NCBI RefSeq assembly: GCF_023155805.1
Contig: NZ_JAKNUW010000004.1
Location: 116,523-180,522, forward strand
DNA: 64,000 bases
Direction of reading: 5' to 3'
Source of the DNA: Micrococcus lacusdianchii
GTDB taxonomy: Bacteria; Actinomycetota; Actinomycetes; Actinomycetales; Micrococcaceae
In this document: positions 1 to 8,522 of the stretch, in pieces
Layout: each line of letters opens with the position of its first letter
Position numbering within the stretch: position 1 is the first letter of the stretch
Notes under the pieces: model-generated
Database searches by the model: none
The model's input: the letters and a program-made list of their open reading frames with translations, nothing else
What the model was told of the DNA's origin: nothing
Translations under genes and position numbers: made by a program

Positions 1-2375
1 CCCTGGAGCCCCACCTGGCCGCCGTCCGGGACTTCCGGCCCGACTGGGTGATCGTCTTCCGACCCGCCACCGCGCCCTGGCCGGTGCTGCGCCTGCTGCG
101 CGGGACCGGGGCCCAGCTGGCCGTGTGGCTGTCCGACGATCCGGTGCTGTTCGAGCACTCCTACGGCCCGGTCATCGACCTCTACGACCTGGTGATGCAC
201 TGCGGCGACGCCCGCGTACTGCGCTTCCACGAGGAGCGTGCGGGCCGCCCCACGGGCGTCAACATCCCGTTCTGGACGGACCACACGGCGTTCCCGCGCG
301 TCCACGGCGCGCTCCCGGCCGAGGCGGACGTCCTGTTCCTCGGCAACGTCACCGGCCCGGTCCGCCGCCGTCGCTACGAGCAGCTCGCCGCCATGGAGAG
401 CCGGGTGCGCATCCACGGCGCCGTCGGCGACGATCCCGCGGGGCTGGGCGGAGGCTACCTCGACACCGACGCCGAGGTGGCGGCCGCCGCCGCCCGGGTG
501 CGCACGGCGCTGAACATCCCCCAGGTCTTCGCCGACCACCGAGGCACGGACACCTGGTTCCCCGGCCTTGACCGGCTCGGCTCCTTCGAGGTGCCCAGCC
601 GCGTGGTCCAGTACGCGGCGCTGGGCCTGCCCACGGTGACCGTGGACCCCACTCGCACCGCGTGCGCCTCCCTCCCCGAGCAGCACGTGGTGCCGGACGT
701 GGCCGCCGCCGACGCCTGGGTGCAGTCCCTCATCCGAGACGACGGCCTCGCCGAGGCCGGGGAGCGCATGGCCGCCCGGTTCGACCGCTCCTTCTGCGCG
801 GCCGCCCGCGTGCTCGCCTTCGAGTCGCTCGTGGCGGACGACTCCTGGCGCCGGCTCGACGCCCAGGAGCGGGCCACCTGGTTCCTGCAGTTCGACGGAC
901 GCACGCGCCCCTCGTCGGCCGACGGCGAGGGGTCGACATCGGTTCCAGCGCCGACGTCGACCCCGGCACCGACCCCCGTGCCGCCCACGGTCGGAGGCGG
1001 GGTCGTGGGCCGCCCGACCTCCCTCGTCCTCGTCGCCGCGCAGGCCCCGCCGCGCTTCAGCGCCCTCGACGTACTGGCACGCGAGCTGCGGGATCGGCGG
1101 CCCGAGGCCTCCGTCCGCGTCGGGGCGGAGGCCGCGGACCTGCTCACCGCCCTCCCTCCTCGCCCCGGACGGGCCGACACACACGGGATCGACGTGGACG
1201 CCCTCCTGGCCGGGATCGACGGCGGGACCGCTCCCGTACTGGTCTGCGGCGAGGGCGCCTGGCCCGATCCGGACGGGGCCGCCCGACTGCGCGCCGCCGG
1301 CGGGGCGAGCATCCTGGTGCTGCGGAGCGAGGCGGTGAACCTGGCGGACCTGGAGCGCTTCGACCTGGTCGTGGGCGTCGGCCCGGCCGCCATCGCCCAG
1401 GAGGTGCTGGTGCGGGCCCTCCCCCGCGGGGTCATGGGCCAGGGGCTCGTCGAGTCCGCCTTCCTGGACGCCCTCCGCACGATGCCGGTGCGGCCCGGGG
1501 CGGTCGTGGTCGGATCCGCCGGCGACCCCCTCGCCCTCGCACCGGACGGGGTCGGCGCCCCCGACGTCCTCACGCCCCGGGACGCGGCCGAGGCCGACGT
1601 CGCCGCGCTCGCCGAGCTGCTCTCGCGCGACACGGTGCTCCTCGAGCCCACCGTGGCGGGAGCACGCCACATCCCGTCGGCGCTGACCCCCTACGCCCTG
1701 TGCGCCGGCGCACACGTAGTCGCCCGGCGCCACCGCTCACCCACCCTGCCGCGCTGGTACCGGGACGAGGTGCGCCGGGCCGCCGACGCCGGGGAGGCCC
1801 GTGCGCGACGCGACGCCGACGCCGCGGATCCCGCCCAGGACCCGGGGCTCCGCCTGCCCCGCCAGCGCCGGGCGTTCGCGGCGGCCGCCCAGCTGGACGC
1901 CTGGTGCGCCGCCGCGCTCGGCCATGCCGCGGCGCGCCACGACGACGACGTGCCGGCCTCCGCTGCGGTCCTGCGGCCGGAGGGTGCGGTCACCGTGGCT
2001 CCCGGCGCAGAAGTGCGCCTCGACGACGGATGGGGCGAGGCCGTCGACCCGGCCCGCGGGACCGTGCGGATCGCCCTGCGGCTCGGCCCTGACGAAGCTG
2101 TTCGTGCAGTCACCCTGACCTCCGGCGGCGCGACCGTCCGCGCCGTGCTCCCCGGGGACTGCTCCCGCGCCGACCTCGTGCTCCGGCGCGCCGACCTGAC
2201 CGCCCCCGGAGGAGCCGTGCTCACGCTGGCCGCCGACCCCACCGAGCCGCTGCCGCGGCAGGTCCGGCTCACCGTGGCAGCCGAGGCCTCGACGGATCCG
2301 GCCCCGCCCGCCGCGGCCCTCGACTCCCCCCTGATCGTGGTGCGTCCCGGCGCGCCGGAGAGGCGCCACCCATGA
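1..2375 (+). CDS. CgeB-like glycosyltransferase with C-terminal extension (5' partial)
   Basis: The frame is open from base 3 and continues upstream of a GTG at 48, so the true start lies outside the window. The visible protein is about 791 residues. The first ~290 resemble CgeB/DUF3880-type glycosyltransferases: an N-terminal Rossmann-like half, then a half ending in a donor-binding-like stretch (SRVVQYAALGLPTVTVDP). A Pro/Thr-rich linker near residues 310-340 leads to a second, unrecognised region of ~300 residues and a beta-rich tail. The stop overlaps the next ATG (ATGA), so the two are translationally coupled. Likely a cytoplasmic enzyme of envelope polysaccharide synthesis, inferred from neighbours wecC, two other glycosyltransferase genes and an LCP gene. 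The exact sugar transfer is unknown. Confidence 0.7.
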   Translation, partial: LEPHLAAVRDFRPDWVIVFRPATAPWPVLRLLRGTGAQLAVWLSDDPVLFEHSYGPVIDLYDLVMHCGDARVLRFHEERAGRPTGVNIPFWTDHTAFPRVHGALPAEADVLFLGNVTGPVRRRRYEQLAAMESRVRIHGAVGDDPAGLGGGYLDTDAEVAAAAARVRTALNIPQVFADHRGTDTWFPGLDRLGSFEVPSRVVQYAALGLPTVTVDPTRTACASLPEQHVVPDVAAADAWVQSLIRDDGLAEAGERMAARFDRSFCAAARVLAFESLVADDSWRRLDAQERATWFLQFDGRTRPSSADGEGSTSVPAPTSTPAPTPVPPTVGGGVVGRPTSLVLVAAQAPPRFSALDVLARELRDRRPEASVRVGAEAADLLTALPPRPGRADTHGIDVDALLAGIDGGTAPVLVCGEGAWPDPDGAARLRAAGGASILVLRSEAVNLADLERFDLVVGVGPAAIAQEVLVRALPRGVMGQGLVESAFLDALRTMPVRPGAVVVGSAGDPLALAPDGVGAPDVLTPRDAAEADVAALAELLSRDTVLLEPTVAGARHIPSALTPYALCAGAHVVARRHRSPTLPRWYRDEVRRAADAGEARARRDADAADPAQDPGLRLPRQRRAFAAAAQLDAWCAAALGHAAARHDDDVPASAAVLRPEGAVTVAPGAEVRLDDGWGEAVDPARGTVRIALRLGPDEAVRAVTLTSGGATVRAVLPGDCSRADLVLRRADLTAPGGAVLTLAADPTEPLPRQVRLTVAAEASTDPAPPAAALDSPLIVVRPGAPERRHP

Positions 2376-4036
2376 CCGCTCACCCCACCGACCCCCGCCG
2401 CATCCTGATGGTGCGGGGCGGGGACCACCGCTGGGTGCGGCACGACCGCGCCCTGCTCCGCGCGCTGCAGCTGGGCGGGCACACCGTGGTGGACCTGGAC
2501 CTCGGGCGTCACCCCACCGCCGTGCCCACCCCGTTCACGGAGCCGGCGCCCACCCGGCCCGTGGACCTGCGCGCGCTGGACCGACTCGTGGACCGTGCGC
2601 GTCCGGACCTCGTGCTCTTCGCGGGCGAGGCACTGCGGCCCGACCCCGCCACCGCCGCCGACCTCCGCGCCCGCGGCGCACGCCTGCTGGGCGTCGCACG
2701 CCTGCCCGAGGACGCGACGGACGAGCGAGCCGCCGAGGTGGACGGGCTGCTGGACCTCGCGGGCTCCTCCACCGCCGCGACGCGCCCCCCCGGCGGTCCG
2801 GTGACGTACGGGGACCGGATCGCCGAGACCCTCGACGCCCTCCCCGCCCCCCGGAGCCCGCGGACGCCGCCGCGCGTCGTGCTGGTCTCCGGGTACTACG
2901 GTGCCGGCAACCGCGGGGACGAGCTGTTGCTGGCCACGCTGGCCCGCACCCTGGAGGAGGGCCTGGAGGACGTCCAGGTGGTGGTGGCCGCCAACGACCC
3001 CGCCGCCGTCGAGCGGGTGCACGGCCTCCCGGCGTTCGCCCGCGCGGACCTCACCGCGGCGGAGGAGCACGCCGCCCGCGCGACCGCCGTGGTCCTGGGC
3101 CCGGGCGGGCACTGGCACGACTACTCGATCGCCGCCGCCGGGGGCCTCGCCGGCGCCTTCCGGGGCACCCGGGTCTCCCCCGCGCACATGGCCCAGCTGC
3201 CGCTGCTCGTGGCGGGGTACGGAGGCCGGGTGATCGTGCACGGGATGGGCGTCGGACCGCTGGAGGATCCCGCAGCCCGGGCGGCCGTCCGGCTCACCGG
3301 CCGGGTGAGCCACGCCGTGTCCGTGCGGGACGAGGCCTCCCGCGCGCTGCTGGAGCCGCTGGCCGCGGACTGGCCCGCGCCCGTGACCGTGGCCCCGGAC
3401 GTCGTCTACGGTCTCGACCTGCCGGAGTGCGCTCCGGCAGGGGCGGAGGACGAGGGCTGGATCGCCGTGAGCCTGCGCCCCTGGGGGGACGACGCCGACC
3501 GCCGGCGCGAGCTGTTGCGGGAGGTAGTGGCCGCCGCGGCGGGGCGCGGTCTGCGGATCGTGGGCATCCCGATGCAGCCCACGGACACCGCTCCGCTCGA
3601 CGAGCTGGGCGCCGTGGCGGAGGCGGAGGGCGTGCCCGTCACGATCCTCGCCGCAGACGCCCCCGACGACGACGACGTCCTGCGCGCCCTCGGGGGCGCC
3701 CAGGCGGCCGTGACGATGCGCCTGCACGCCGCACTGTTGCGCCACCGGACACGGGGGACGGCGGTCGGCCTCGCCTACGATCCCAAGGTGCTCGCGCACT
3801 TCGCCGAGCTGGGCCGCGCGGAGGACGCCCTCCCCCTCGAGGTGGATCCGGCGCTCTTCCGCGTGCGGCTGGAGGCCGCCCTCGACAGCGTGCGCCTGCC
3901 TGCCACGGCGGCCCTGGCCGTGGCGGAGCGGGAGGCGGCGGCGCGCCGGGACACGCAGCGGCTCGTGGAGATGCTCCGCCAGGCGCCCGTGACGCTGCCG
4001 GACCCGGCGTGGGTCCGGTACACGCCGCGACGCTGA
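2372..4036 (+). CDS. Polysaccharide pyruvyltransferase-family protein with extra N-terminal domain
   Basis: 554 residues. The C-terminal part (~168-540) carries the family opening motif GYYGAGNRGDELLLATL, and a later stretch (AAVTMRLHAALLRH) matches the conserved MRxH region of CsaB/WcaK-like enzymes, which add pyruvyl ketals to envelope glycans. The first ~165 residues are a separate Rossmann-like domain (DLVLFAGEALR) not usual in single-domain CsaB; it may bind a nucleotide sugar or serve docking. The ATG overlaps the preceding stop by 4 bp. Transcription ends at a strong hairpin just downstream, facing convergent wecC. Family assignment is firm; pyruvyl transfer itself is inferred. Confidence 0.75.
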   Translation: MTAHPTDPRRILMVRGGDHRWVRHDRALLRALQLGGHTVVDLDLGRHPTAVPTPFTEPAPTRPVDLRALDRLVDRARPDLVLFAGEALRPDPATAADLRARGARLLGVARLPEDATDERAAEVDGLLDLAGSSTAATRPPGGPVTYGDRIAETLDALPAPRSPRTPPRVVLVSGYYGAGNRGDELLLATLARTLEEGLEDVQVVVAANDPAAVERVHGLPAFARADLTAAEEHAARATAVVLGPGGHWHDYSIAAAGGLAGAFRGTRVSPAHMAQLPLLVAGYGGRVIVHGMGVGPLEDPAARAAVRLTGRVSHAVSVRDEASRALLEPLAADWPAPVTVAPDVVYGLDLPECAPAGAEDEGWIAVSLRPWGDDADRRRELLREVVAAAAGRGLRIVGIPMQPTDTAPLDELGAVAEAEGVPVTILAADAPDDDDVLRALGGAQAAVTMRLHAALLRHRTRGTAVGLAYDPKVLAHFAELGRAEDALPLEVDPALFRVRLEAALDSVRLPATAALAVAEREAAARRDTQRLVEMLRQAPVTLPDPAWVRYTPRR

Positions 4037-4043
4037 CGCACCC

Positions 4044-4085
4044 CGACGCTGGCCCCCGACGCGGACCCGCCGGGGGTCAGCGTCG
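4044..4085. terminator. Bidirectional hairpin terminator between convergent genes
   Basis: The arms CGACGCTGGCCCCC (4044-4057) and GGGGGTCAGCGTCG (4072-4085) pair over 14 bp with one G-U, around a 14-nt loop. It lies 7 bp after the pyruvyltransferase stop and 13 bp from the wecC stop. There is no U-tract, as for the other hairpins in this window. Confidence 0.8.
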
Positions 4086-4098
4086 GGTCAGCGGTAGG

Positions 4099-5346
4099 TC
4101 ACCCGCGGCGCCACTGGCCGCGGGTGTCGATCACGCGCTTGCCGGCCGCGGACGGCGCGAGATCGGCGAACGCGTCATGGTCCACCAGGAGCAGGATGAC
4201 GTCCGCACGGGCGATCGCGTCCGCGGCGGAGACGAGCTCCACGTTCGCCTTGCCCTGCAGCTTCGCGGGCAGCGCCTCCACGTGGGGCTCGGTCACCAGC
4301 ACGGCGGAGGCGGAGAACTGGTCCGCCAGCTCCACGGCGATGTTCAGCGCCGGGGACTCGCGCAGGTCGTCGATGTTGGGCTTGAACGCCAGCCCGAGGG
4401 CCGCCACCACGGGGGTGCGGCCCGTGGCCTGCTGCACGTCGAACGCGGCGGCCTTCGCCTGGTCGATGACCCACTGGGGCTTCGCGTCGTTGATCTCGCG
4501 CGCGGACCGGATGAGGCGGGCGGTCTGCGGGGCGGCGTCCACGATGAACCAGGGATCCACCGCGATGCAGTGCCCGCCCACACCGGGGCCCGGCTGGAGG
4601 ATGTTCACGCGGGGGTGGTGGTTGGCCAGCTCGATGAGCTCCCACACGTCGATGCCCTGCTCGGCGCAGATCACGGACAGCTCGTTGGCGAAGGCGATGT
4701 TGACGTCGCGGAAGGAGTTCTCCACGAGCTTGGCCATCTCCGCGGTGCGGGTGTCCGTCAGCAGGATCTCGCCCTCGCAGAACGTGCGGTAGAGGTCGCG
4801 GGCCCGCTCGGCCGCGCGCCGGGTCGAGCCGCCGACGATCCGGTCGTTGGTCACGAGCTCGACCATCACGCGGCCCGGGAGCACCCGCTCGGGGCAGTGG
4901 GCGAAGTCCAGCTCGGACTCGCGCAGCTCAGGACGCTCGGCGAAGATCACCTCGGCCATGTGCTCGGTGGCGCCGGGGGGCGAGGTGGACTCGAGGATGA
5001 CGAGCTCGTCGCCGGTCAGCTGCGGGGCCAGGCCGCGGGCGGCGGCCTCGATGTAGCCCAGGTCCGGGGAGTGTCCGTCCTTGAACGGGGTCGGCACGGC
5101 GACGATGTAGGCGTCCGCCGCCGGCGTCGTCGTCGAGGCGCGGAGCAGGCCATTCTCGACGCCGCGCGCGACGAACCCGGCCAGGTCCGGCTCCACGAAG
5201 GGCACCGTGCCCGCGTTCACAGCGTCCACCGTGTGGTCCGAGACGTCCACGCCGAGCACCTTCACGCCGTTCTCGGCGAGGATGGCGGCGGTGGGCAGGC
5301 CGATGTAGCCCAGGCCGATGACGGCCACTGTGCTGATGCTGGTCAC
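4099..5346 (-). CDS. wecC: UDP-N-acetyl-D-mannosamine dehydrogenase
   Basis: 415 residues from GTG at 5346, preceded by AAGGG 5-6 nt upstream; an in-frame ATG 57 bp further upstream is not needed. It oxidises UDP-ManNAc to UDP-ManNAcA with two NAD+. Visible features are the NAD-binding GLGYIG (11-16), VPTPF (84-88), the central-domain AEMAKLVENSFRDVNIAFANE region (202-222), and catalytic Cys260 in GVGGHCIAVDPWF, the WecC-type version of the nucleophile motif. Length is typical. ManNAcA is a building block of Micrococcus teichuronic acid, which fits the surrounding glycosyltransferase and LCP genes. The partner epimerase (WecB) is not in the window. Confidence 0.93.
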   Translation of the reverse strand: MTSISTVAVIGLGYIGLPTAAILAENGVKVLGVDVSDHTVDAVNAGTVPFVEPDLAGFVARGVENGLLRASTTTPAADAYIVAVPTPFKDGHSPDLGYIEAAARGLAPQLTGDELVILESTSPPGATEHMAEVIFAERPELRESELDFAHCPERVLPGRVMVELVTNDRIVGGSTRRAAERARDLYRTFCEGEILLTDTRTAEMAKLVENSFRDVNIAFANELSVICAEQGIDVWELIELANHHPRVNILQPGPGVGGHCIAVDPWFIVDAAPQTARLIRSAREINDAKPQWVIDQAKAAAFDVQQATGRTPVVAALGLAFKPNIDDLRESPALNIAVELADQFSASAVLVTEPHVEALPAKLQGKANVELVSAADAIARADVILLLVDHDAFADLAPSAAGKRVIDTRGQWRRG

Positions 5347-5402
5347 GGGGGTCCCTTCTAGGTGCGGCGGCACGCCGGGCATGGCGGAGCGCCTTGGATT
5401 CA

Positions 5403-5408
5403 AGTATA
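5403..5408 (-). promoter_or_regulatory. Putative -10 box of wecC (TATACT)
   Basis: Reads TATACT on the minus strand, about 57 bp upstream of the wecC GTG. It lies in the short gap after the double glycosyltransferase gene. No convincing -35 is visible. It would give wecC its own transcript with a ~50-nt leader. Confidence 0.5.
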
Positions 5409-5418
5409 TGAGGGCCGC

Positions 5419-7629
5419 TCAGAGCGCGGCCGGGGCCTCGGGGGGCCGGGGCGGCAGGACGGCGTCCCTCCACAGGTCCGCCACGACGCGCTCGTCGTAG
5501 CGCCCCACCTCGGTCCTGGCCAGGTCGGACAGGGCGGCCCAGTCCCCCTCCGCGTCGAGGATGCGCTGAGCCGCCGCCTGCGCGTCCGCGACGATCCAGC
5601 GGTCGTCGAAGACGTCGCGTGCGCCCTCGCGGTCCCAGACCACGGGCACGGCACCGGAGACCATCCCCTCGACGGGCGCGAGGTGGAAGCTCTCCGTCGC
5701 GCTCGGCGAGAGCATCCAGCCCACCTTGGTGTACCAGGTGCCCATGTCCGCCCCGAAGGGCTCGAAGGCCACGGCGTCCCGCAGCGGGCCGGCACCGAGC
5801 CGCGCGAAGAGGTCCAGGTACCCCTCGCGCTCCAGCGGCTTTCGCCACACATGGGGGTACTCCCACGGCATGCGGCCGCGGATGTGGAGGGTGAAGCGGT
5901 CGTCCTCCGCGCGCAGCCGGCCCAGGAGGTCCAGGGCTCGGTCCGGGCGTTTGAGCAGGGGGACGATCCCCACCATGCCGAGCCGGAACCGGCGGCCCTC
6001 CCGGCCGGGGCGCGCCAGGTCCGCGAAGGAGACGGCGTTCGGGATGACCCGGACGCGGGAGGGGTCGATGTCGAGAGCGTCGAGCACGTGGCCGCGGTTC
6101 ATCTCCGAGACCACCACGAGGACGTCGACACGGGAGGTGTCGATGTCCTTCAGCCAGCCTCCGCGCAGCTCGAACATATGTAGCCGCACGACGAGCCGCT
6201 GGCCCGGGCGGACTCGCTGGGAGAACCACACCGCGTTCGGCCCGGCCCACTCGCACACCACGACGTCGGCCCAGTCCAGCAGCTGCTGGGAGGCGGACTC
6301 GTCGTGCTCGTGGAGGGTCTCCCATTGGTCGATGCGCAGCTCCACGTCGGGATCGGCCTGCAGCATGTCCACGAGCTCGCCGGCGAACTTGAGGTCGTGG
6401 GCGGCCAGCAGGACCTTGGTCCGGTGGCCGGACGGCCGAGCGGACGCGCGGGGTCGCTCCGCGGCGCCCACCCGCTCGAGGATCCGGCGCAGCGCCTCGG
6501 CCCGCCGGGTCATGCGGTAAGGCTCCGCCGCCGCCAGCACGTGGGCGGACAGCTCGGCCAGGTGCGGCTGGGCGGCGGCCAGCCGCTCGGCGATCTCCTC
6601 GGGGCCGTCCGCCAGGGCGTCCACGAAGAGGGGGTAGTCCCTGCCCAGGAGGTCCTCGTGGATGGTGGTGCGGTTGACCAGCGGGGGCACGCCCAGGGCG
6701 CAGCTCTCCAGCACCTTCGTGGAGATCTCGAGGGAGAGGTCGAGCGCCGGTGAGCGCCACCCCAGGGAGACGTGGGAACGGGCCATCGCGGTCATGCTGT
6801 CGGCGCGGCTCAGCGCGCCCGTCCAGGTGAGGCCCGGCGCCGGGGAGTCCAGCAGCCCCAGCATCCTGGCGGACCATCCCGGGTGCTTCGGCTCCCGGTG
6901 CACCTTGTCCCCCACCATGGTCAGGCGTGCGTCGAGGCCGCGTCCGCGGAGCCCCTCGAGGATCTGGGGCATGCGGTCGGTGCGCCAGTCATGGGCGAAC
7001 TTGCCCGCGTACACGAGGTGCATCTCGCCCTCGGCGCGCTCCTCGGCCGGGAGGGGCCGCACGTCGTCGGGCACCATCGGGGAGAGCAGCTCGGTGCGCC
7101 CCGCCGCAGCGGGCACCAGGGCCTCGAGGACGGCGCGGGCGTGCTCGGTCTGGGCCAGCATGAGCCGGCTGCCCTCGGCCACGCGGCTGACCCGGCGGAT
7201 CAGGGCGTCCGGGAATCCGCCGCCGATGTAGCCGTACTCGGTGATGTAGGACCACAGCTTCCCCTTGAGGCGGCCCCGCTCGACGAGCTCGAGGCACATC
7301 TCGCTGCCGCGGACGAGCACGACGTCGAAGTCCAGCTCGGCGTCGAGCGCCTCCAGGGCCTCGGCCGCGCGGGTGTGGGACATGCCGTCCTCCCCGTGAC
7401 GCACGCGCGCCTCGTGGACCGTCACGCCCCGCAGCCGGCGCAGGGGTCCGCTCAGCAGGTCCCTCGTCTCCGGGGCCTTGAGCTGCACGTGCACCTGGGC
7501 ACCCGTGAGCGCGAAGGCCTCGGCCAGGGAGGGCAGCCAGATGGCCGAGCCATCCATCACGTTGAGGTTGACGTCCCCGTAGAGCAGGACACGCACGGCG
7601 GACACGTTCGAGGCGGGGATCTCAGGCAT
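5419..7629 (-). CDS. Tandem two-domain glycosyltransferase (GT-B, GT4-like)
   Basis: 736 residues, starting at an ATG with GAGGAG 8 nt upstream inside the end of the preceding gene (8-bp overlap). Two complete GT-B halves are visible. Domain one (~12-330) ends with a donor-site-like stretch (STKVLESCALGVPPLVNR). Domain two (~345-725) starts with TKVLLAAHDLKFAGELVDML and contains SEMNRGHVLDALDIDP, VRVIPNAV, LKRPDRALDLLGRLR and a GT4-type ATESFHLAPVEGMVSGAVPVV motif. One polypeptide may therefore make two successive linkages, as expected for a polymer of alternating sugars; this is inference. It is coupled to the unknown 257-aa gene upstream and followed by wecC. Confidence 0.8.
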   Translation of the reverse strand: MPEIPASNVSAVRVLLYGDVNLNVMDGSAIWLPSLAEAFALTGAQVHVQLKAPETRDLLSGPLRRLRGVTVHEARVRHGEDGMSHTRAAEALEALDAELDFDVVLVRGSEMCLELVERGRLKGKLWSYITEYGYIGGGFPDALIRRVSRVAEGSRLMLAQTEHARAVLEALVPAAAGRTELLSPMVPDDVRPLPAEERAEGEMHLVYAGKFAHDWRTDRMPQILEGLRGRGLDARLTMVGDKVHREPKHPGWSARMLGLLDSPAPGLTWTGALSRADSMTAMARSHVSLGWRSPALDLSLEISTKVLESCALGVPPLVNRTTIHEDLLGRDYPLFVDALADGPEEIAERLAAAQPHLAELSAHVLAAAEPYRMTRRAEALRRILERVGAAERPRASARPSGHRTKVLLAAHDLKFAGELVDMLQADPDVELRIDQWETLHEHDESASQQLLDWADVVVCEWAGPNAVWFSQRVRPGQRLVVRLHMFELRGGWLKDIDTSRVDVLVVVSEMNRGHVLDALDIDPSRVRVIPNAVSFADLARPGREGRRFRLGMVGIVPLLKRPDRALDLLGRLRAEDDRFTLHIRGRMPWEYPHVWRKPLEREGYLDLFARLGAGPLRDAVAFEPFGADMGTWYTKVGWMLSPSATESFHLAPVEGMVSGAVPVVWDREGARDVFDDRWIVADAQAAAQRILDAEGDWAALSDLARTEVGRYDERVVADLWRDAVLPPRPPEAPAAL

Positions 7630-8395
7630 GGGCGGTCTCCTCGGCGGCGGTGAGCAGGTCGGCGATCCCGTAGGGCGCGTCGCCCGGATCCTCGGAGAAG
7701 TGGACCGGCGCGCGGCGCGATCCCGGGTGGAGGGGCATCAGGGTGGACTGGCGCTGGAGCAGCAGGGCGCCGATCTCGAAGCGCTGGTCGCCGCGGACCA
7801 CCAGCCAGCAGGTGGCCCCGCGTCGGGAGGCGGCGCGCACGGCGGTCATGAGCTCGAGCAGGAGGGCGACGCCGGATGTGGTGAGGGCGCCCGCCCACAG
7901 GCCGGTGAACGCCTCGAGGTCCACCACGACGGTCTCCGCCCGCGTGGCCACGGCCACGCTGGTGCCCGGCTGGAGGGCCACCACGCGGTAGCCGTCGGCC
8001 TCGAGGGAGGCGCGCAGGTCGGAGGCGAGGAGACCGACGACGGTCCGGTGCCCGGCCTCGGACCGCCCCGTGTCCACGATCCCGAGGGCCCGTTCGAGCC
8101 GGTCGCTCGCGTCCGGGTCCGTGCCGATCGCGGCCGCCCCGCGGCCGGGCACGCCCTTGGCCGCGGTGCTGGCCGCGGCTCCTCCGGCAAGGCCGAGGGC
8201 GTCGCGGGCGGTCTCGGCGTCCCTCTTGCCCGCCGCGCCCCACCGCACCCCGAAGACCCCGCGGATCTCCTGGGCGACGGGCTTGGGGAGCTGACGCAGC
8301 AGGAGGCCGCCGGTGCGGCGCAGTCGGACGCGTGCGTCCGGCGGGAGCGCGCGGGCGGCGCGCCGGAGGCCGCGCTGGATCTTGGGACCTGGCAT
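7622..8395 (-). CDS. Protein of unknown function in the polysaccharide locus
   Basis: 257 residues from ATG at 8395; the longer open frame upstream to 8452 contains no better start. I do not recognise the family. The N-terminus is basic (PKIQRGLRRAARALPPDARVRLRRTGG). A later part (~105-205) looks like half a Rossmann fold: VVGLLASDLRASLEADGYRVVALQPG, then TVVVDLEAF and GATCWLVVRGDQRFEIGALLLQR. No transmembrane segment or signal peptide is apparent. The gene end overlaps the start of the double glycosyltransferase by 8 bp, so the two proteins are probably made together. A partner or accessory protein of that enzyme is one possibility. Confidence 0.6.
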   Translation of the reverse strand: MPGPKIQRGLRRAARALPPDARVRLRRTGGLLLRQLPKPVAQEIRGVFGVRWGAAGKRDAETARDALGLAGGAAASTAAKGVPGRGAAAIGTDPDASDRLERALGIVDTGRSEAGHRTVVGLLASDLRASLEADGYRVVALQPGTSVAVATRAETVVVDLEAFTGLWAGALTTSGVALLLELMTAVRAASRRGATCWLVVRGDQRFEIGALLLQRQSTLMPLHPGSRRAPVHFSEDPGDAPYGIADLLTAAEETAHA

Positions 8396-8456
8396 GGAGG
8401 TGACCTGTTCTCCGAAGGGACGAGGGGACGGACGCGGAGGACCGGGGGGCACCTCG

Positions 8457-8462
8457 AGGGTA
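8457..8462 (-). promoter_or_regulatory. Possible -10 box (TACCCT) for the unknown protein/glycosyltransferase pair
   Basis: TACCCT on the minus strand, 61 bp upstream of the ATG at 8395, within the 127-bp gap that separates this pair from the LCP-GT4 pair. No -35 was recognised, so support is weak. Confidence 0.3.
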
Positions 8463-8522
8463 ACAGCGCCGGTGGTCTCGCCCCGTGGACGCCGGCAGAA
8501 CCCCGGGCGGCGCGCGGAGGAC

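Noticed and set aside
455..1672. Long open frames opposite real genes (for example inside the CgeB-like gene, mqo and recG)
   Set aside because: In DNA this GC-rich, antisense and shifted frames stay open by chance. Their translations are Arg/Ala/Pro/Gly-rich, low-complexity and lack family motifs.
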